Shown one piece after another: positions 1-8,849 of a DNA stretch of 35,550 nucleotides. Each line of letters begins with the position of its first letter. The stretch's first letter is position 1. A model generated the notes under the pieces. It had not been told where the DNA came from, made no database searches, and saw only the letters and a list, made by a program, of their open reading frames with translations. The DNA is from an uncultured Luminiphilus sp. (lineage in GTDB: Bacteria > Pseudomonadota > Gammaproteobacteria > Pseudomonadales > Halieaceae), in NCBI GenBank assembly GCA_938091485.1, contig CALKMV010000048.1, positions 1 to 35,550 on the forward strand, written 5' to 3'. The position numbers were made by a program, and so were the translations under genes.

Positions 1-2
1 TA

Positions 3-341
3 CAGGATATCGAGGCGGCGCGGGATCGTTCTCTTCGCGAGCTCGATATCCGTATTGCCATTCTGCACAGCCAACGCGACACCCTGTCGCAACAGCTCGC
101 CCGGCATGAGGCTGCTCTCGGCACCACTGGGCTGTCTGGCCAAGTGACGAGCCAGTACGAGGAAGAGACTGTCGCGGCGCTCAGTGCAGAAATCCGGATT
201 CTTGATGAAGCCACAGAGGGCCGACGAGAGCAGGCGGCTGCAATGGCCGAAGCCTTCAGTCGCGATATAGCGCGCTTTGCTGAGCTGGAAGAGATCGTCG
301 CCTTGCGGCGCCAGATGAGTGTGTCGCCTGCTTCACCCTAG
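3..341 (+). CDS. C-terminal part of a coiled-coil protein (5' end outside window)
   Basis: The reading frame is open from the first bases of the window to a TAG at 339-341, so this is the last 112 residues of a longer protein. The visible part is almost entirely charged and heptad-like (repeated Arg/Glu/Gln/Ala/Leu with no membrane segment and no Cys), as in a long helical coiled coil. It ends in a short Ser/Pro-rich tail. A GTG at 144 could be read as a start, but the frame and the helical composition continue upstream of it, so an internal start is unlikely. It converges on slmA with a 17-base gap. I do not recognise the family. Coiled-coil tails of this kind occur in small envelope proteins such as DUF4124 proteins, but the diagnostic N-terminus is not in the window. 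Confidence 0.6.
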   Translation, partial: QDIEAARDRSLRELDIRIAILHSQRDTLSQQLARHEAALGTTGLSGQVTSQYEEETVAALSAEIRILDEATEGRREQAAAMAEAFSRDIARFAELEEIVALRRQMSVSPASP

Positions 342-358
342 AGTGCTCGTGGGAGACC

Positions 359-979
359 TTATTGGCTCGCAACCCCGACAGGATTCATCAGGCCCTCCGT
401 GATTTGCGCCCACTGATCTGCCCAGCCCTCTGTCGGGCGGCGTCTGAAGTCGCTCCGACAAAATTGAGACACCCTACCTTCTGCTGCAGACATCAGTAAA
501 TTGGCCGCAGTGGCGACCGGCAGGCAGGTTCGGAGGCCCTCGCGGAGTTCTGCCTCACGCAGATACTGCTTGAGCTGCGTCTCCAGCCGCTCGTAAACCT
601 GATCAACCTGATGGTGAAGCCGCCGTGACTCGCCCGTCAGTGCCCGGCCGGTCAGTAATCGCGTAATGCCGGGATTTTTTTCACAGAATTCAAGATATAA
701 CCGCAGCAGAGCCTGGCACTGTGTCAACGCTCCGACCTGATCACTGGGGATGCGCCCAACGAGCCCAAACAGCGTGTCTTCGGCAAAGGCTAACAGCCCT
801 GCGTACATGGTGCTTTTGGAGGGAAAGTGGCGATATAGCGCCGCTTCTGACACCCCGACGCGGGAGGCCAAACCGGCGGTCGTGATTCGGCTATCGGGAG
901 CAGCCTCAAGCATTTCGGCAAGCGCCATGAGAATCTCTTGCTTGCGGTCGATGCGAGGTGTGGCGGTGCTGTCGGACAT
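359..979 (-). CDS. slmA: Nucleoid occlusion factor SlmA (TetR family)
   Basis: SlmA is a TetR-type DNA-binding protein that binds specific chromosomal sites and blocks FtsZ ring assembly over the nucleoid. The N-terminal helix-turn-helix is clear: the segment TTAGLASRVGVSEAALYRHF is the TetR recognition region with the strongly conserved ALYRHF turn. The all-helical remainder carries the family's FCEKNPGITRLLTG stretch. I place the start at the ATG at 979, giving 206 residues, close to the usual 196-198. A TTG at 1036 would add 19 residues without homology to the family N-terminus. The gene lies directly downstream of argB on the same strand, and together with coaBC this repeats a common gammaproteobacterial neighbourhood. 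It is probably transcribed with argB. Confidence 0.93.
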   Translation of the reverse strand: MSDSTATPRIDRKQEILMALAEMLEAAPDSRITTAGLASRVGVSEAALYRHFPSKSTMYAGLLAFAEDTLFGLVGRIPSDQVGALTQCQALLRLYLEFCEKNPGITRLLTGRALTGESRRLHHQVDQVYERLETQLKQYLREAELREGLRTCLPVATAANLLMSAAEGRVSQFCRSDFRRRPTEGWADQWAQITEGLMNPVGVASQ

Positions 980-1041
980 GGGCTTTCGGTCGTCCACGGT
1001 AGCGTCGATGCTAATCAGAGCGAAGGGATCGTGCAAATCAC

Positions 1042-1932
<891 letters not shown>

Positions 1933-2034
1933 TTATCCGGCGCAAATAAAGCGCAGAGAATGAGCCGGTGCGCGCCCAAAGGCAATGTGAAGATGCCGCA
2001 GTGCGCGTGCCGACCAAACGAAGAAACTTACTCC

Positions 2035-3252
2035 TTAAGGGCGCCTCAGCAAACGTTCAAGTGAGTCTGCAACGGCGAGCACAATCTGTTCGGCGATGAC
2101 CCGTTTACTGGCCAGAGGCAGGCTCCGCTCCTCTGTTTCAGTGATCAGATGGACGGCATTCTGCTCGGCGCCAAAGGTGGTATCAGGGTCGCTGACGTCA
2201 TTGGCAATGATCATATCAAGACCTTTTCGCAGCCTTTTTTCCCGAGCGTGGTCCATCACCGAGTTGGTCTCGGCAGCGAAGCCAGCGATCAGGACTGGCC
2301 GGTTGGCCAATTGAGAAACGCTGGCGATGATGTCGGGGTTCTCAACCAGAGTAATGACGAGAGTGTCCCCGGCTTGCTTTTTGATTTTATCGGCTGATGT
2401 CGACTCAGGCCGATAGTCAGCGACGGCTGCTGCGCCTATAAAGAGATCGGCACCGTCTGCCAGCTCCAGGGCGCGAACGCACATCTCAGCTGCGGAGGTG
2501 ACCAGGTGCAGCGTAACGCGATCAGGTGGGTCCAAGTGGACGGGTCCGGATATCAGCTCGACCTGAGCGCCGGCGTCGGCACAGGCGCCAGCAAGCGCAT
2601 AGCCCATTTTCCCCGAGCTGTGATTGCTCAGGTATCTCACGGGGTCAATAGCCTCCACTGTCGGACCCGCGGTGACAACAACCCGCCGTCCTTCCAGCAG
2701 ACGATTGTCGAAGCGCTGATTCAGCGCTATCACGATGGCCTCCGGCTCTAGCAGGCGACCCAGTCCCACGTCGCCGCAGGCCTGCTCACCGGCGCTGGGT
2801 CCAACGATTTGAATGCCGCGGGAAGCGAGCATCTGGATATTTTCCTGCGTTGCGGCGTGAGCCCACATTTGCTGGTTCATGGCTGGCGCAACGGCGACAG
2901 GAGCCGGTGTTGCCAAAGCGACCGTGGTCAGCAGATCGTCTGCCCGACCCTGAGCAAGCCGTGCGATCACGTCTGCCGTCGCGGGTGCAATGATCATGAG
3001 ATCGGCCCAGCGCGCTAACTCAATGTGTCCCATACCTGCTTCCGCGGCCTCATCAAGGAGCTCGGTGTGGGTGGGCTCTCCAGACAGCGCCTGCATGGTT
3101 AAAGGCGTAATGAACTCCGTCGCGCCCCTAGATAACACCACGCGCACCAAAGCCCCCTGCTTTTTCAGCAGTCGCACCAGCTCCGCGCCTTTATAGGCCG
3201 CGATACCGCCGGAGATGGCCACCAGAATGTGGCGCTGGTTTAGCTGGCCCAT
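2035..3252 (-). CDS. coaBC: Bifunctional CoaBC: phosphopantothenoylcysteine synthetase/decarboxylase
   Basis: This protein catalyses two steps of coenzyme A synthesis: CTP-dependent ligation of cysteine to 4'-phosphopantothenate (CoaB, C-terminal) and FMN-dependent decarboxylation of the product (CoaC, N-terminal). The 405 residues match the family. The CoaC half shows the flavin-binding start LVAISGGIAAYK, the catalytic-His segment GHIELARWAD, the PAMNQQMW substrate motif and the Cys-containing lid ACGDVGLGRL. The CoaB half begins near residue 190 with VVVTAGPTVEAIDPVR and SNHSSGKMG, and contains the lysine-rich ADKIKK synthetase motif. The ATG at 3252 has an AAGG a few bases upstream. It heads the coaBC-argB-slmA strand and is divergent from rpmB. 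Confidence 0.97.
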   Translation of the reverse strand: MGQLNQRHILVAISGGIAAYKGAELVRLLKKQGALVRVVLSRGATEFITPLTMQALSGEPTHTELLDEAAEAGMGHIELARWADLMIIAPATADVIARLAQGRADDLLTTVALATPAPVAVAPAMNQQMWAHAATQENIQMLASRGIQIVGPSAGEQACGDVGLGRLLEPEAIVIALNQRFDNRLLEGRRVVVTAGPTVEAIDPVRYLSNHSSGKMGYALAGACADAGAQVELISGPVHLDPPDRVTLHLVTSAAEMCVRALELADGADLFIGAAAVADYRPESTSADKIKKQAGDTLVITLVENPDIIASVSQLANRPVLIAGFAAETNSVMDHAREKRLRKGLDMIIANDVSDPDTTFGAEQNAVHLITETEERSLPLASKRVIAEQIVLAVADSLERLLRRP

Positions 3253-3339
3253 AGGCCTTAAATCCCCGTATCAGATCGTTCGCACCCTAGCATTTGCGGG
3301 GGTTTTTGCACACTTGGGGTAGTTGCCATGAGCGGTGGC

Positions 3340-3368
3340 TTGCGCCTCCAAGGCCCCTCTGGTATAAA
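3340..3368 (+). promoter_or_regulatory. Sigma-70 promoter of rpmB-rpmG with GC-rich discriminator
   Basis: A -35-like TTGCGC (3340-3345) is separated by 17 bases from a near-consensus -10 TATAAA (3363-3368). The bases after the -10 are strongly GC-rich (ACGCGCCCC), the discriminator type found at stringently controlled ribosomal-protein and rRNA promoters. The predicted transcript start is near 3375, giving a leader of about 27 nt to the rpmB ATG, which is preceded by GGAAG. Growth-rate/ppGpp control is inference from the discriminator. Confidence 0.6.
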
Positions 3369-3401
3369 ACGCGCCCCTTGTAGATCTCGACGGAAGCTCC
3401 C

Positions 3402-3638
3402 ATGTCACGTGTCTGTCAGGTTACGGGTAAGCGGCCCGCAACCGGTAATAACGTCTCGCACGCCAAGAACCGAACCAAGCGTCGCTTCTTGCCTAACTTG
3501 CATAATCATCGTTTCTGGGTTGAGTCCGAGAAGCGCTTTGTCTCTTTGCGCGTCTCTTCCAAGGGTATGCGCATTATTGATAAGCGCGGTATCGAAACCG
3601 TTTTGGAAGATCTCCGTGCTCGCGGCGAGAAAGTCTGA
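3402..3638 (+). CDS. rpmB: 50S ribosomal protein L28
   Basis: L28 is a small basic protein of the large ribosomal subunit. The 78-residue product has the standard length and order of motifs: [11 protein letters not shown] at the N-terminus, [19 protein letters not shown] in the middle, and [16 protein letters not shown] towards the C-terminus. The first gene of a two-gene operon, it is followed after 10 bases by rpmG, as in nearly all gammaproteobacteria. The ATG is preceded by GGAAG at a suitable distance. Confidence 0.98.
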   Translation: MSRVCQVTGKRPATGNNVSHAKNRTKRRFLPNLHNHRFWVESEKRFVSLRVSSKGMRIIDKRGIETVLEDLRARGEKV

Positions 3639-3648
3639 GGATTGAACC

Positions 3649-3804
3649 ATGCGTGAAAAGATCAGAATGAACTCCACGGCTGGCACAGGCCACTTCTACA
3701 CCACGGACAAAAACAAGCGCACCATGCCCGATAAGCTGGAAATGAAAAAGTACGATCCGGTGGCGCGCAAACACGTCGTGTACAAAGAAGCGAAGATCAA
3801 ATAA
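3649..3804 (+). CDS. rpmG: 50S ribosomal protein L33 (zinc-free type)
   Basis: Translating from the ATG at 3649 gives 51 residues beginning [19 protein letters not shown] and ending [11 protein letters not shown] before TAA at 3802-3804. This is the usual size and sequence of L33, a large-subunit ribosomal protein. It contains no cysteine, so it is the C-minus form that needs no zinc and is not part of the zinc-sparing paralogue system. It follows rpmB by 10 bases and is followed after 17 bases by a strong intrinsic terminator, which defines the operon end. Confidence 0.97.
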   Translation: MREKIRMNSTAGTGHFYTTDKNKRTMPDKLEMKKYDPVARKHVVYKEAKIK

Positions 3805-3821
3805 CGTCTGTCTTCATTAGC

Positions 3822-3850
3822 AAAAACCCCGGCCTCGAGCCGGGGTTTTT
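3822..3850 (+). terminator. Intrinsic terminator after rpmB-rpmG
   Basis: A perfect 12-bp inverted repeat (3822-3833 with 3839-3850) has a five-base CTCGA loop. The stem core is CCCCGGC/GCCGGGG, preceded by five A and ending in five T, so the RNA forms a stable GC hairpin with a U-run. It lies 17 bases after the rpmG stop and separates the operon from mutM. The A-tract on the other side would also let it work on the minus strand. Confidence 0.93.
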
Positions 3851-3948
3851 GTTTCTGCGGTCTGCGCAAGGGCCCACTGGCCTCATGCTAGGGTTCGTGG
3901 TCCGATAGTCACCGCTTCATCTTGAGTCGAAGTAGCAGCAGAGCGCCC

Positions 3949-4758
3949 ATGCCAGAGTTACCTGAAGTTGAAACCACCTGCCGGGGCATCGCGCCACATA
4001 TTGTGGGGCGAAGCGTGCGCGAGGTGATTGTGAGGGAGCCTCGTTTGCGTTGGCCTGTTCCTCGCAAATTGAATCAGCTGATGTCAGGAGCCCAATTTCT
4101 GTCGGTGAGCCGGCGGGCGAAATATTTATTGCTGGAGACAGAGCGCGGCATTGTGATGGTGCATCTCGGGATGTCGGGTAGCTTGCGGATTATGCCCGCT
4201 GACACGCCACCGCTCTTTCATGACCACATCGATGTGGTCCTTGATGATGGCCGCTGTCTCAGGTACCACGACCCACGACGGTTCGGCAGCTTCCACTGGT
4301 TGGAGACGCAGCAACATCCGTTGCTGGATCATTTGGGCCCTGAGCCGCTATCAGAGACCTTCAGCGGCGCTTACCTCTACGGGCGGTCACGTGGGCGTCG
4401 GATTCCGTTGAAGCAGTTCATTATGGACGGCAAAGTCGTGGTGGGTGTCGGCAATATCTACGCCAATGAAGCGCTGTTCATGGCAGGTATTCATCCGGCA
4501 CGCGCAGCGGGCCGCGTGTCAGAGATGCGCTATGAACTGCTCGTTACAGCCATCAAACAGGTTCTCGGTGACGCGATTGAACAAGGCGGTACCACCCTTC
4601 GGGATTTTGTGGGTGGTGACGGGTCTCCCGGATATTTTGCCCAACAATTGCGGGTTTATGGCCGCAGTGGGCAGCCGTGCCGACAGTGTCGCACCGCTCT
4701 AAAGGAAATTCGTCAGGGAGGAAGAAGTACTGTGCTGTGCCCCCAGTGTCAGCGGTGA
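3949..4758 (+). CDS. mutM: Formamidopyrimidine-DNA glycosylase MutM (Fpg)
   Basis: MutM removes 8-oxoguanine and formamidopyrimidines from DNA and cleaves the abasic site by beta/delta elimination. The start is the ATG at 3949 because the catalytic residue must be Pro2: the mature protein begins PELPEVE, with Glu3 also catalytic. A TTG at 3922 would put nine residues before this proline and destroy activity, so it is rejected. Further signatures are the RRAKYL lysine loop near residue 55, the H2TH segment with VVGVGNIYANE, and a C-terminal zinc finger of the form CxxC-x16-CxxC ending at the last residues. The 269-residue length is standard. It is probably transcribed separately, downstream of the rpmG terminator. 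Confidence 0.97.
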   Translation: MPELPEVETTCRGIAPHIVGRSVREVIVREPRLRWPVPRKLNQLMSGAQFLSVSRRAKYLLLETERGIVMVHLGMSGSLRIMPADTPPLFHDHIDVVLDDGRCLRYHDPRRFGSFHWLETQQHPLLDHLGPEPLSETFSGAYLYGRSRGRRIPLKQFIMDGKVVVGVGNIYANEALFMAGIHPARAAGRVSEMRYELLVTAIKQVLGDAIEQGGTTLRDFVGGDGSPGYFAQQLRVYGRSGQPCRQCRTALKEIRQGGRSTVLCPQCQR

Positions 4759-4805
4759 ACACAGCACCTGTGATGCACTGCCCGCGGATTATCTGGTTGC
4801 ACCCT

Positions 4806-5318
<513 letters not shown>

Positions 5319-5355
5319 CTACACAAGTCTTAAGGGGCGGACAAACTGCCCCACC

Positions 5356-5937
5356 CTAAGGACTTCTTTGCTTCAGTAATTGGTAGCGCACATCGCCGGC
5401 GGTTTTGTCCCGGAAGATCTCGTAGTGGGTTTCTGGCACGGCTTCCGGATTCGAGCGAGATGTCTCAAAGTAAATCCAACTGTTGGCAGTGATGTGCTTT
5501 CCACTCTGCAATGACATCAAGGTGGATTCACCGACTCTCGCATCAAACGGTGGGTCTACGAAAACAATATCCCATGTTCTGCTGGCTGCGCCGAGAAAGT
5601 CACTTGCCGGGGTGCAATGAGCGGCACCGCAATGCTTAGCGTCGAGTCTCCCCAGATGGCGATCAATATAGGTGGCGGCTTCTCCATCGGTATCGACGAA
5701 ATCACAGTGAGTGGCGCCGCGCGACAGCGCCTCGATCCCGAGAGCGCCCGAGCCCGCAAAGAGATCCAGGCAACGCGCACCGTGCAAACTGTGTCCCAAC
5801 CAGTTGAATACAGTTTCTCTGACCCTGTCTCCCGTGGGCCGCAGTCCAGGCCGATCTGGGAATGCGAGTTTCTGTCCGCGCCACCGCCCACCGATGATGC
5901 GGAGCTGTGAGGTAGCCGGTTTGGCAGCGCGTCGCAT
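5356..5937 (-). CDS. rsmD: 16S rRNA (guanine966-N2)-methyltransferase RsmD
   Basis: RsmD methylates G966 of 16S rRNA in the assembled small-subunit head, using SAM. The 193-residue protein has the family opening LRIIGGRWRGQKL, the substrate loop GLRPTGDRVRETVFNWL, the SAM-binding motif I LDLFAGSGALGIEALSRGA and the catalytic VDPPF motif typical of N2-guanine methyltransferases (DPPF variant of NPPY). The ATG at 5937 gives the standard N-terminus. It is divergent from ftsY (86 bases between starts) and upstream of coaD. The rsmD-ftsY divergent pair is widespread in gammaproteobacteria. Confidence 0.95.
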   Translation of the reverse strand: MRRAAKPATSQLRIIGGRWRGQKLAFPDRPGLRPTGDRVRETVFNWLGHSLHGARCLDLFAGSGALGIEALSRGATHCDFVDTDGEAATYIDRHLGRLDAKHCGAAHCTPASDFLGAASRTWDIVFVDPPFDARVGESTLMSLQSGKHITANSWIYFETSRSNPEAVPETHYEIFRDKTAGDVRYQLLKQRSP

Positions 5938-6023
5938 GCTGGCTCCTGTTTTTTTGGGTGCTAGACTGCTCGGAAGAAACGGTGCGATAGCGTTCCACCA
6001 CGCCCAACCGAGTCAGACAGATC

Positions 6024-7124
6024 ATGAAGCTATTCAAACGCCGCGCCAAGCCCGATCGTCAGGCTGATGAAGCCAGAGATGACGCAATCACGGAAGCCCT
6101 GGAGGCCCCCGCACCCGATGAGAGCGGCGTCCCTGATGAGGTAGCCGAAGGGGGGGTGGGTCCTGCGTCGTCGGTGGCAGAGGAAAGCGCCTCGTCGCAG
6201 AGCGGCCCCGGTGTTTTCGAGCGGCTGCGCAGCGGGCTGAGTAAAAGTCGGGGTCAGTTCACGGAAGGGCTCGCCAGCATTGTCTTGGGCAAGAAGCAGC
6301 TGAGCCCCGCACTGCTTGAAGCCCTCGAGGAGCAGCTGATCATGGCTGATCTGGGCCTCGAAACCACCGAGAGAGTGCTCGAGTTACTCCGGCAGCGACT
6401 CGATCGCAGTGAATTGTCTGCACAGGAGTCCGTGATGTCAGCTCTAAAGCAGACATTAACGGAGTTGCTAGCGGGACAGGAGTGTCCGCTGGACACTACG
6501 GGGCACCGGCCTTTTGTCATACTGGTTGTTGGGGTCAACGGTGCAGGGAAAACCACCACCATTGGCAAGTTGGCGTATCGGCTGCAGCAGGAGGGGCGCA
6601 GCGTGATGCTGGCGGCCGGCGACACCTTCAGGGCGGCCGCGGTAGAGCAGCTACAGGTCTGGGGCGATCGCCACAATGTGCCAGTGATTGCTCAGCATAC
6701 CGGGGCGGACAGTGCGTCTGTTCTGTTTGATGCCTTGGAGGCGGCTACCGCCCGTGGCGTGGACGTCCTGATTGCGGATACGGCAGGGCGGCTTCAAAAC
6801 AAATCTCATCTTATGGATGAGCTCAGCAAGGTGGTGCGCGTTATGCGCAAGCAGAATGAGGCAGTCCCCCACGAAACTTTGTTGGTGCTCGATGCGGGAA
6901 CGGGCCAGAACGCGGTGTCCCAAGCAGTGGAGTTTGATCAGGCAGTGGGGGTGTCGGGTGTTGCAGTCACCAAGCTAGACGGCACGGCTCGAGGTGGGGT
7001 GCTGTTTGCCATTGCTCACAAGCTTAAGCGCCCCATCCGATTTATTGGTGTAGGCGAGCAGGCCGAGGATCTGAGAGATTTCAGCGCCCGGGATTTTGTT
7101 GATGCCCTGCTGGATGACCACTAG
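6024..7124 (+). CDS. ftsY: Signal recognition particle receptor FtsY
   Basis: FtsY is the membrane-associated GTPase that receives SRP-ribosome complexes and delivers inner-membrane proteins to SecYEG. The 366-residue protein has a short basic start, a 60-residue acidic A domain rich in Glu/Ala, then the N domain and GTPase G domain. GTPase motifs are GVNGAGKTT at 170-178, the DTFRAAA insertion, DTAGR at 252-256 and TKLDG at 316-320, followed by GVGEQAEDL near the C-terminus. It is the first gene of the conserved ftsY-ftsE-ftsX cluster; ftsE begins 12 bases after its stop. The divergent rsmD leaves room for a promoter in 5938-6023. Confidence 0.97.
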   Translation: MKLFKRRAKPDRQADEARDDAITEALEAPAPDESGVPDEVAEGGVGPASSVAEESASSQSGPGVFERLRSGLSKSRGQFTEGLASIVLGKKQLSPALLEALEEQLIMADLGLETTERVLELLRQRLDRSELSAQESVMSALKQTLTELLAGQECPLDTTGHRPFVILVVGVNGAGKTTTIGKLAYRLQQEGRSVMLAAGDTFRAAAVEQLQVWGDRHNVPVIAQHTGADSASVLFDALEAATARGVDVLIADTAGRLQNKSHLMDELSKVVRVMRKQNEAVPHETLLVLDAGTGQNAVSQAVEFDQAVGVSGVAVTKLDGTARGGVLFAIAHKLKRPIRFIGVGEQAEDLRDFSARDFVDALLDDH

Positions 7125-7136
7125 GGTTTTGCACCA

Positions 7137-7799
7137 GTGATTGAATTCGAGCGGGTCAGTCGCCGCTTCGGTGATCAGGACGCACTGCGCAACCTGAATC
7201 TGACTCTCGAAAGGGGAGAAATGGCTTTTCTCACTGGCCATTCGGGGGCGGGTAAGAGTACCTTGTTGCGCCTCTTGCTGTTGCTTGATCGACCCAGTAG
7301 CGGTGATATTCGCGTCAACGGTGAGTCGACCAGCAACATTCGCGCGCGCAAGGTACCACGCTATCGGCGCCGTTTTGGCGTCGTGTTTCAAGACCACAGG
7401 CTGCTCTTTGATCGCAGCGTTCACGACAACGTTGCGTTGCCGTTGGTGATGGCTGGATTCTCCCCCACGGACACCGCGCGCCGGGTGCGCGCCGCTCTCG
7501 ACAAGGTGGGTTTGCTATCACATGAGCGCGCAAACCCTGCGGTATTGTCGGGGGGTGAGCAGCAGCGCGTGGGCATCGCGAGGGCTGTTGTCGCGAGACC
7601 GGAGTTTCTGATTGCCGACGAGCCCACGGGTAATCTCGACCCTAAGCTATCGACCGAGATCATGGCGCTATTTGAGGCCTTCAATCAGGTTGGCGTAACT
7701 GTGCTGGTGGCGACGCATGATTTGCCACTGATATCGCGTCTTAGGCACCGCATTATCGCGCTCCAAGATGGGCGCCTTGCCGGCGCCAACACCCGATGA
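7137..7799 (+). CDS. ftsE: Cell division ATP-binding protein FtsE
   Basis: FtsE is the ABC ATPase that, with the membrane protein FtsX, controls divisome assembly and activates peptidoglycan hydrolases through periplasmic partners such as EnvC. The 220 residues contain Walker A GHSGAGKST (34-42), the Q-loop in VVFQDHRLL, the ABC signature LSGGEQQR (137-144), Walker B FLIADE and the switch histidine in VATHD. The start is GTG at 7137, the first in-frame start after ftsY. The stop overlaps the ftsX start as ATGA, so the two are translationally coupled. Confidence 0.97.
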   Translation: MIEFERVSRRFGDQDALRNLNLTLERGEMAFLTGHSGAGKSTLLRLLLLLDRPSSGDIRVNGESTSNIRARKVPRYRRRFGVVFQDHRLLFDRSVHDNVALPLVMAGFSPTDTARRVRAALDKVGLLSHERANPAVLSGGEQQRVGIARAVVARPEFLIADEPTGNLDPKLSTEIMALFEAFNQVGVTVLVATHDLPLISRLRHRIIALQDGRLAGANTR

Positions 7800-8749
7800 G
7801 TGCCGCACCGGAGCAGGTCAGAGAAGAGTGGGGGCGGTTCGCAGCCTGGCGATCGCAGCACCGGGCCGCAGCCGCCAGTAGCTGGCAAAAGTTGGTGTCG
7901 CGGCTGGTGGCCACGGTGATGGTGTGGCTGGTCGTAGCCATATCTCTGGCGCTGCCCAGCGTGTTGCTCCTGACGCTGGACAATTTGAGACCACTGGTGC
8001 CCGACCTTGCGCGCCCGGCACAGGTGTCGGTCATGCTGGGCGGGCAACTCGACTTTGCGCAGGCGGAAGCCTTACGGCGCAAAATCCAGGACTGGACCAG
8101 CGTTGAAGACGTGACGCTGATTGGTCGAGATGAGGCGCTGACAACGTTCGGTGAGCAGACCGGCTTGTCGCAGTTGCTGACATCGCTGGATCGCAATCCA
8201 CTGCCGCATACGCTGTCGGTTTTACCGAGCATGCCCCGCGCTGACGAGGCTCTCAGCCGGTTGATCGAAGATCTCAACGCGCTGCCGGAAGTGGAAAGGG
8301 TCATGGCGGACAACCAGTGGATGGCCCGCCTGAATCAGATCCTTGTTGCCGGTGAGCGCTGGGGACTCGCTTTAGGGGGTGCCATGGTATTGGGTGCCAT
8401 TCTTGCGCTCGCCAATACGTTGTATCTCGCGATTGCCGCCCGGCGGGAAGAAATTCTAGTAGTGCGCCTGATTGGCGGTTCGCCCGCGTTCATCCGCAGG
8501 CCCTTTCTCTACACCGGCCTGTATTTTGGCGCGGGCGGCGGGCTGCTCGCAGGAGCCATGTTGTGGATATTAACCCTGTGGGTCGCAGGCCCAGCCAATG
8601 CGCTGTTTTTGCTATATGACAGCCCGGGTCAGCTTCACGGGCCGGGCTGGCGGTATCCGTTAGTGCTGATTGCGCTGGGTGCGGCCTTGGGCTTGCTGGC
8701 CTCGTGGATGGCGTCTGTGCGTTATTTCAGCCGTCTTGAAGCGCATTAG
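7796..8749 (+). CDS. ftsX: Cell division protein FtsX (ABC permease-like)
   Basis: FtsX is the inner-membrane partner of FtsE. It has four transmembrane helices and a large periplasmic loop that recruits amidase activators. The 317-residue protein shows a cytoplasmic N-terminus of about 40 residues, a first membrane helix near 43-66, a periplasmic domain of roughly 110 residues with the typical SVMLGGQLD start, and three more hydrophobic helices in the last 140 residues. The start ATG overlaps the ftsE stop by four bases. It is followed by a 100-base region carrying two adjacent inverted repeats and then rpoH. Confidence 0.95.
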   Translation: MSAAPEQVREEWGRFAAWRSQHRAAAASSWQKLVSRLVATVMVWLVVAISLALPSVLLLTLDNLRPLVPDLARPAQVSVMLGGQLDFAQAEALRRKIQDWTSVEDVTLIGRDEALTTFGEQTGLSQLLTSLDRNPLPHTLSVLPSMPRADEALSRLIEDLNALPEVERVMADNQWMARLNQILVAGERWGLALGGAMVLGAILALANTLYLAIAARREEILVVRLIGGSPAFIRRPFLYTGLYFGAGGGLLAGAMLWILTLWVAGPANALFLLYDSPGQLHGPGWRYPLVLIALGAALGLLASWMASVRYFSRLEAH

Positions 8750-8762
8750 TGCTTCCTAACCT

Positions 8763-8785
8763 CCTGAAAAACGGTATTTTTCAGG
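8763..8785. repeat. AT-rich perfect hairpin between ftsX and rpoH
   Basis: A 9-bp perfect inverted repeat (CCTGAAAAA at 8763-8771, TTTTTCAGG at 8777-8785) has a five-base CGGTA loop. It begins 13 bases after the ftsX stop and ends two bases before the CIRCE element. It could act as a weak transcription terminator or attenuator for ftsYEX, or as a second protein-binding site. The stem is A/T-rich and is not followed by a T-run, so it is not a typical intrinsic terminator. Its role is unknown. Confidence 0.6.
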
Positions 8786-8787
8786 GT

Positions 8788-8814
8788 TTAGCACTCTGCG
8801 GGGGAGAGTGCTAA
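8788..8814. promoter_or_regulatory. Perfect CIRCE operator (HrcA binding site) upstream of rpoH
   Basis: The half sites TTAGCACTC (8788-8796) and GAGTGCTAA (8806-8814) are exact reverse complements separated by exactly nine bases. This is the full consensus of CIRCE, the operator of the heat-shock repressor HrcA, classically found before groESL and hrcA-grpE-dnaKJ. Here it precedes rpoH, with the ATG 36 bases after the operator. It overlaps the likely promoter, as expected for repression. hrcA is not in the window. The match is seen directly; HrcA control of rpoH is inference. Confidence 0.9.
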
Positions 8815-8817
8815 AAT
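8788..8817 (+). promoter_or_regulatory. Putative sigma-70 promoter of rpoH embedded in the CIRCE element
   Basis: A -35-like TTAGCA (8788-8793) and a -10-like TAAAAT (8812-8817) are 18 bases apart. Both hexamers overlap the two CIRCE half sites, so a bound repressor would cover the whole promoter. The predicted start is near 8824, giving a leader of about 25 nt. A sigma-E-type promoter, as at E. coli rpoH, is not evident in the intergenic region. Additional promoters inside ftsX cannot be excluded. Confidence 0.45.
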
Positions 8818-8849
8818 ACCTCGCCAGGAGCCTTGTGGAGGCGATCGAC

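Noticed and set aside
980-1036. TTG start for slmA at 1036
   Set aside because: It adds 19 residues not seen in SlmA; the ATG at 979 gives normal length.
8808-8849. Longer rpoH reading frame starting at a GTG at 8808
   Set aside because: It would start inside the CIRCE element and add residues unlike any RpoH; the ATG at 8850 has a proper ribosome binding site.
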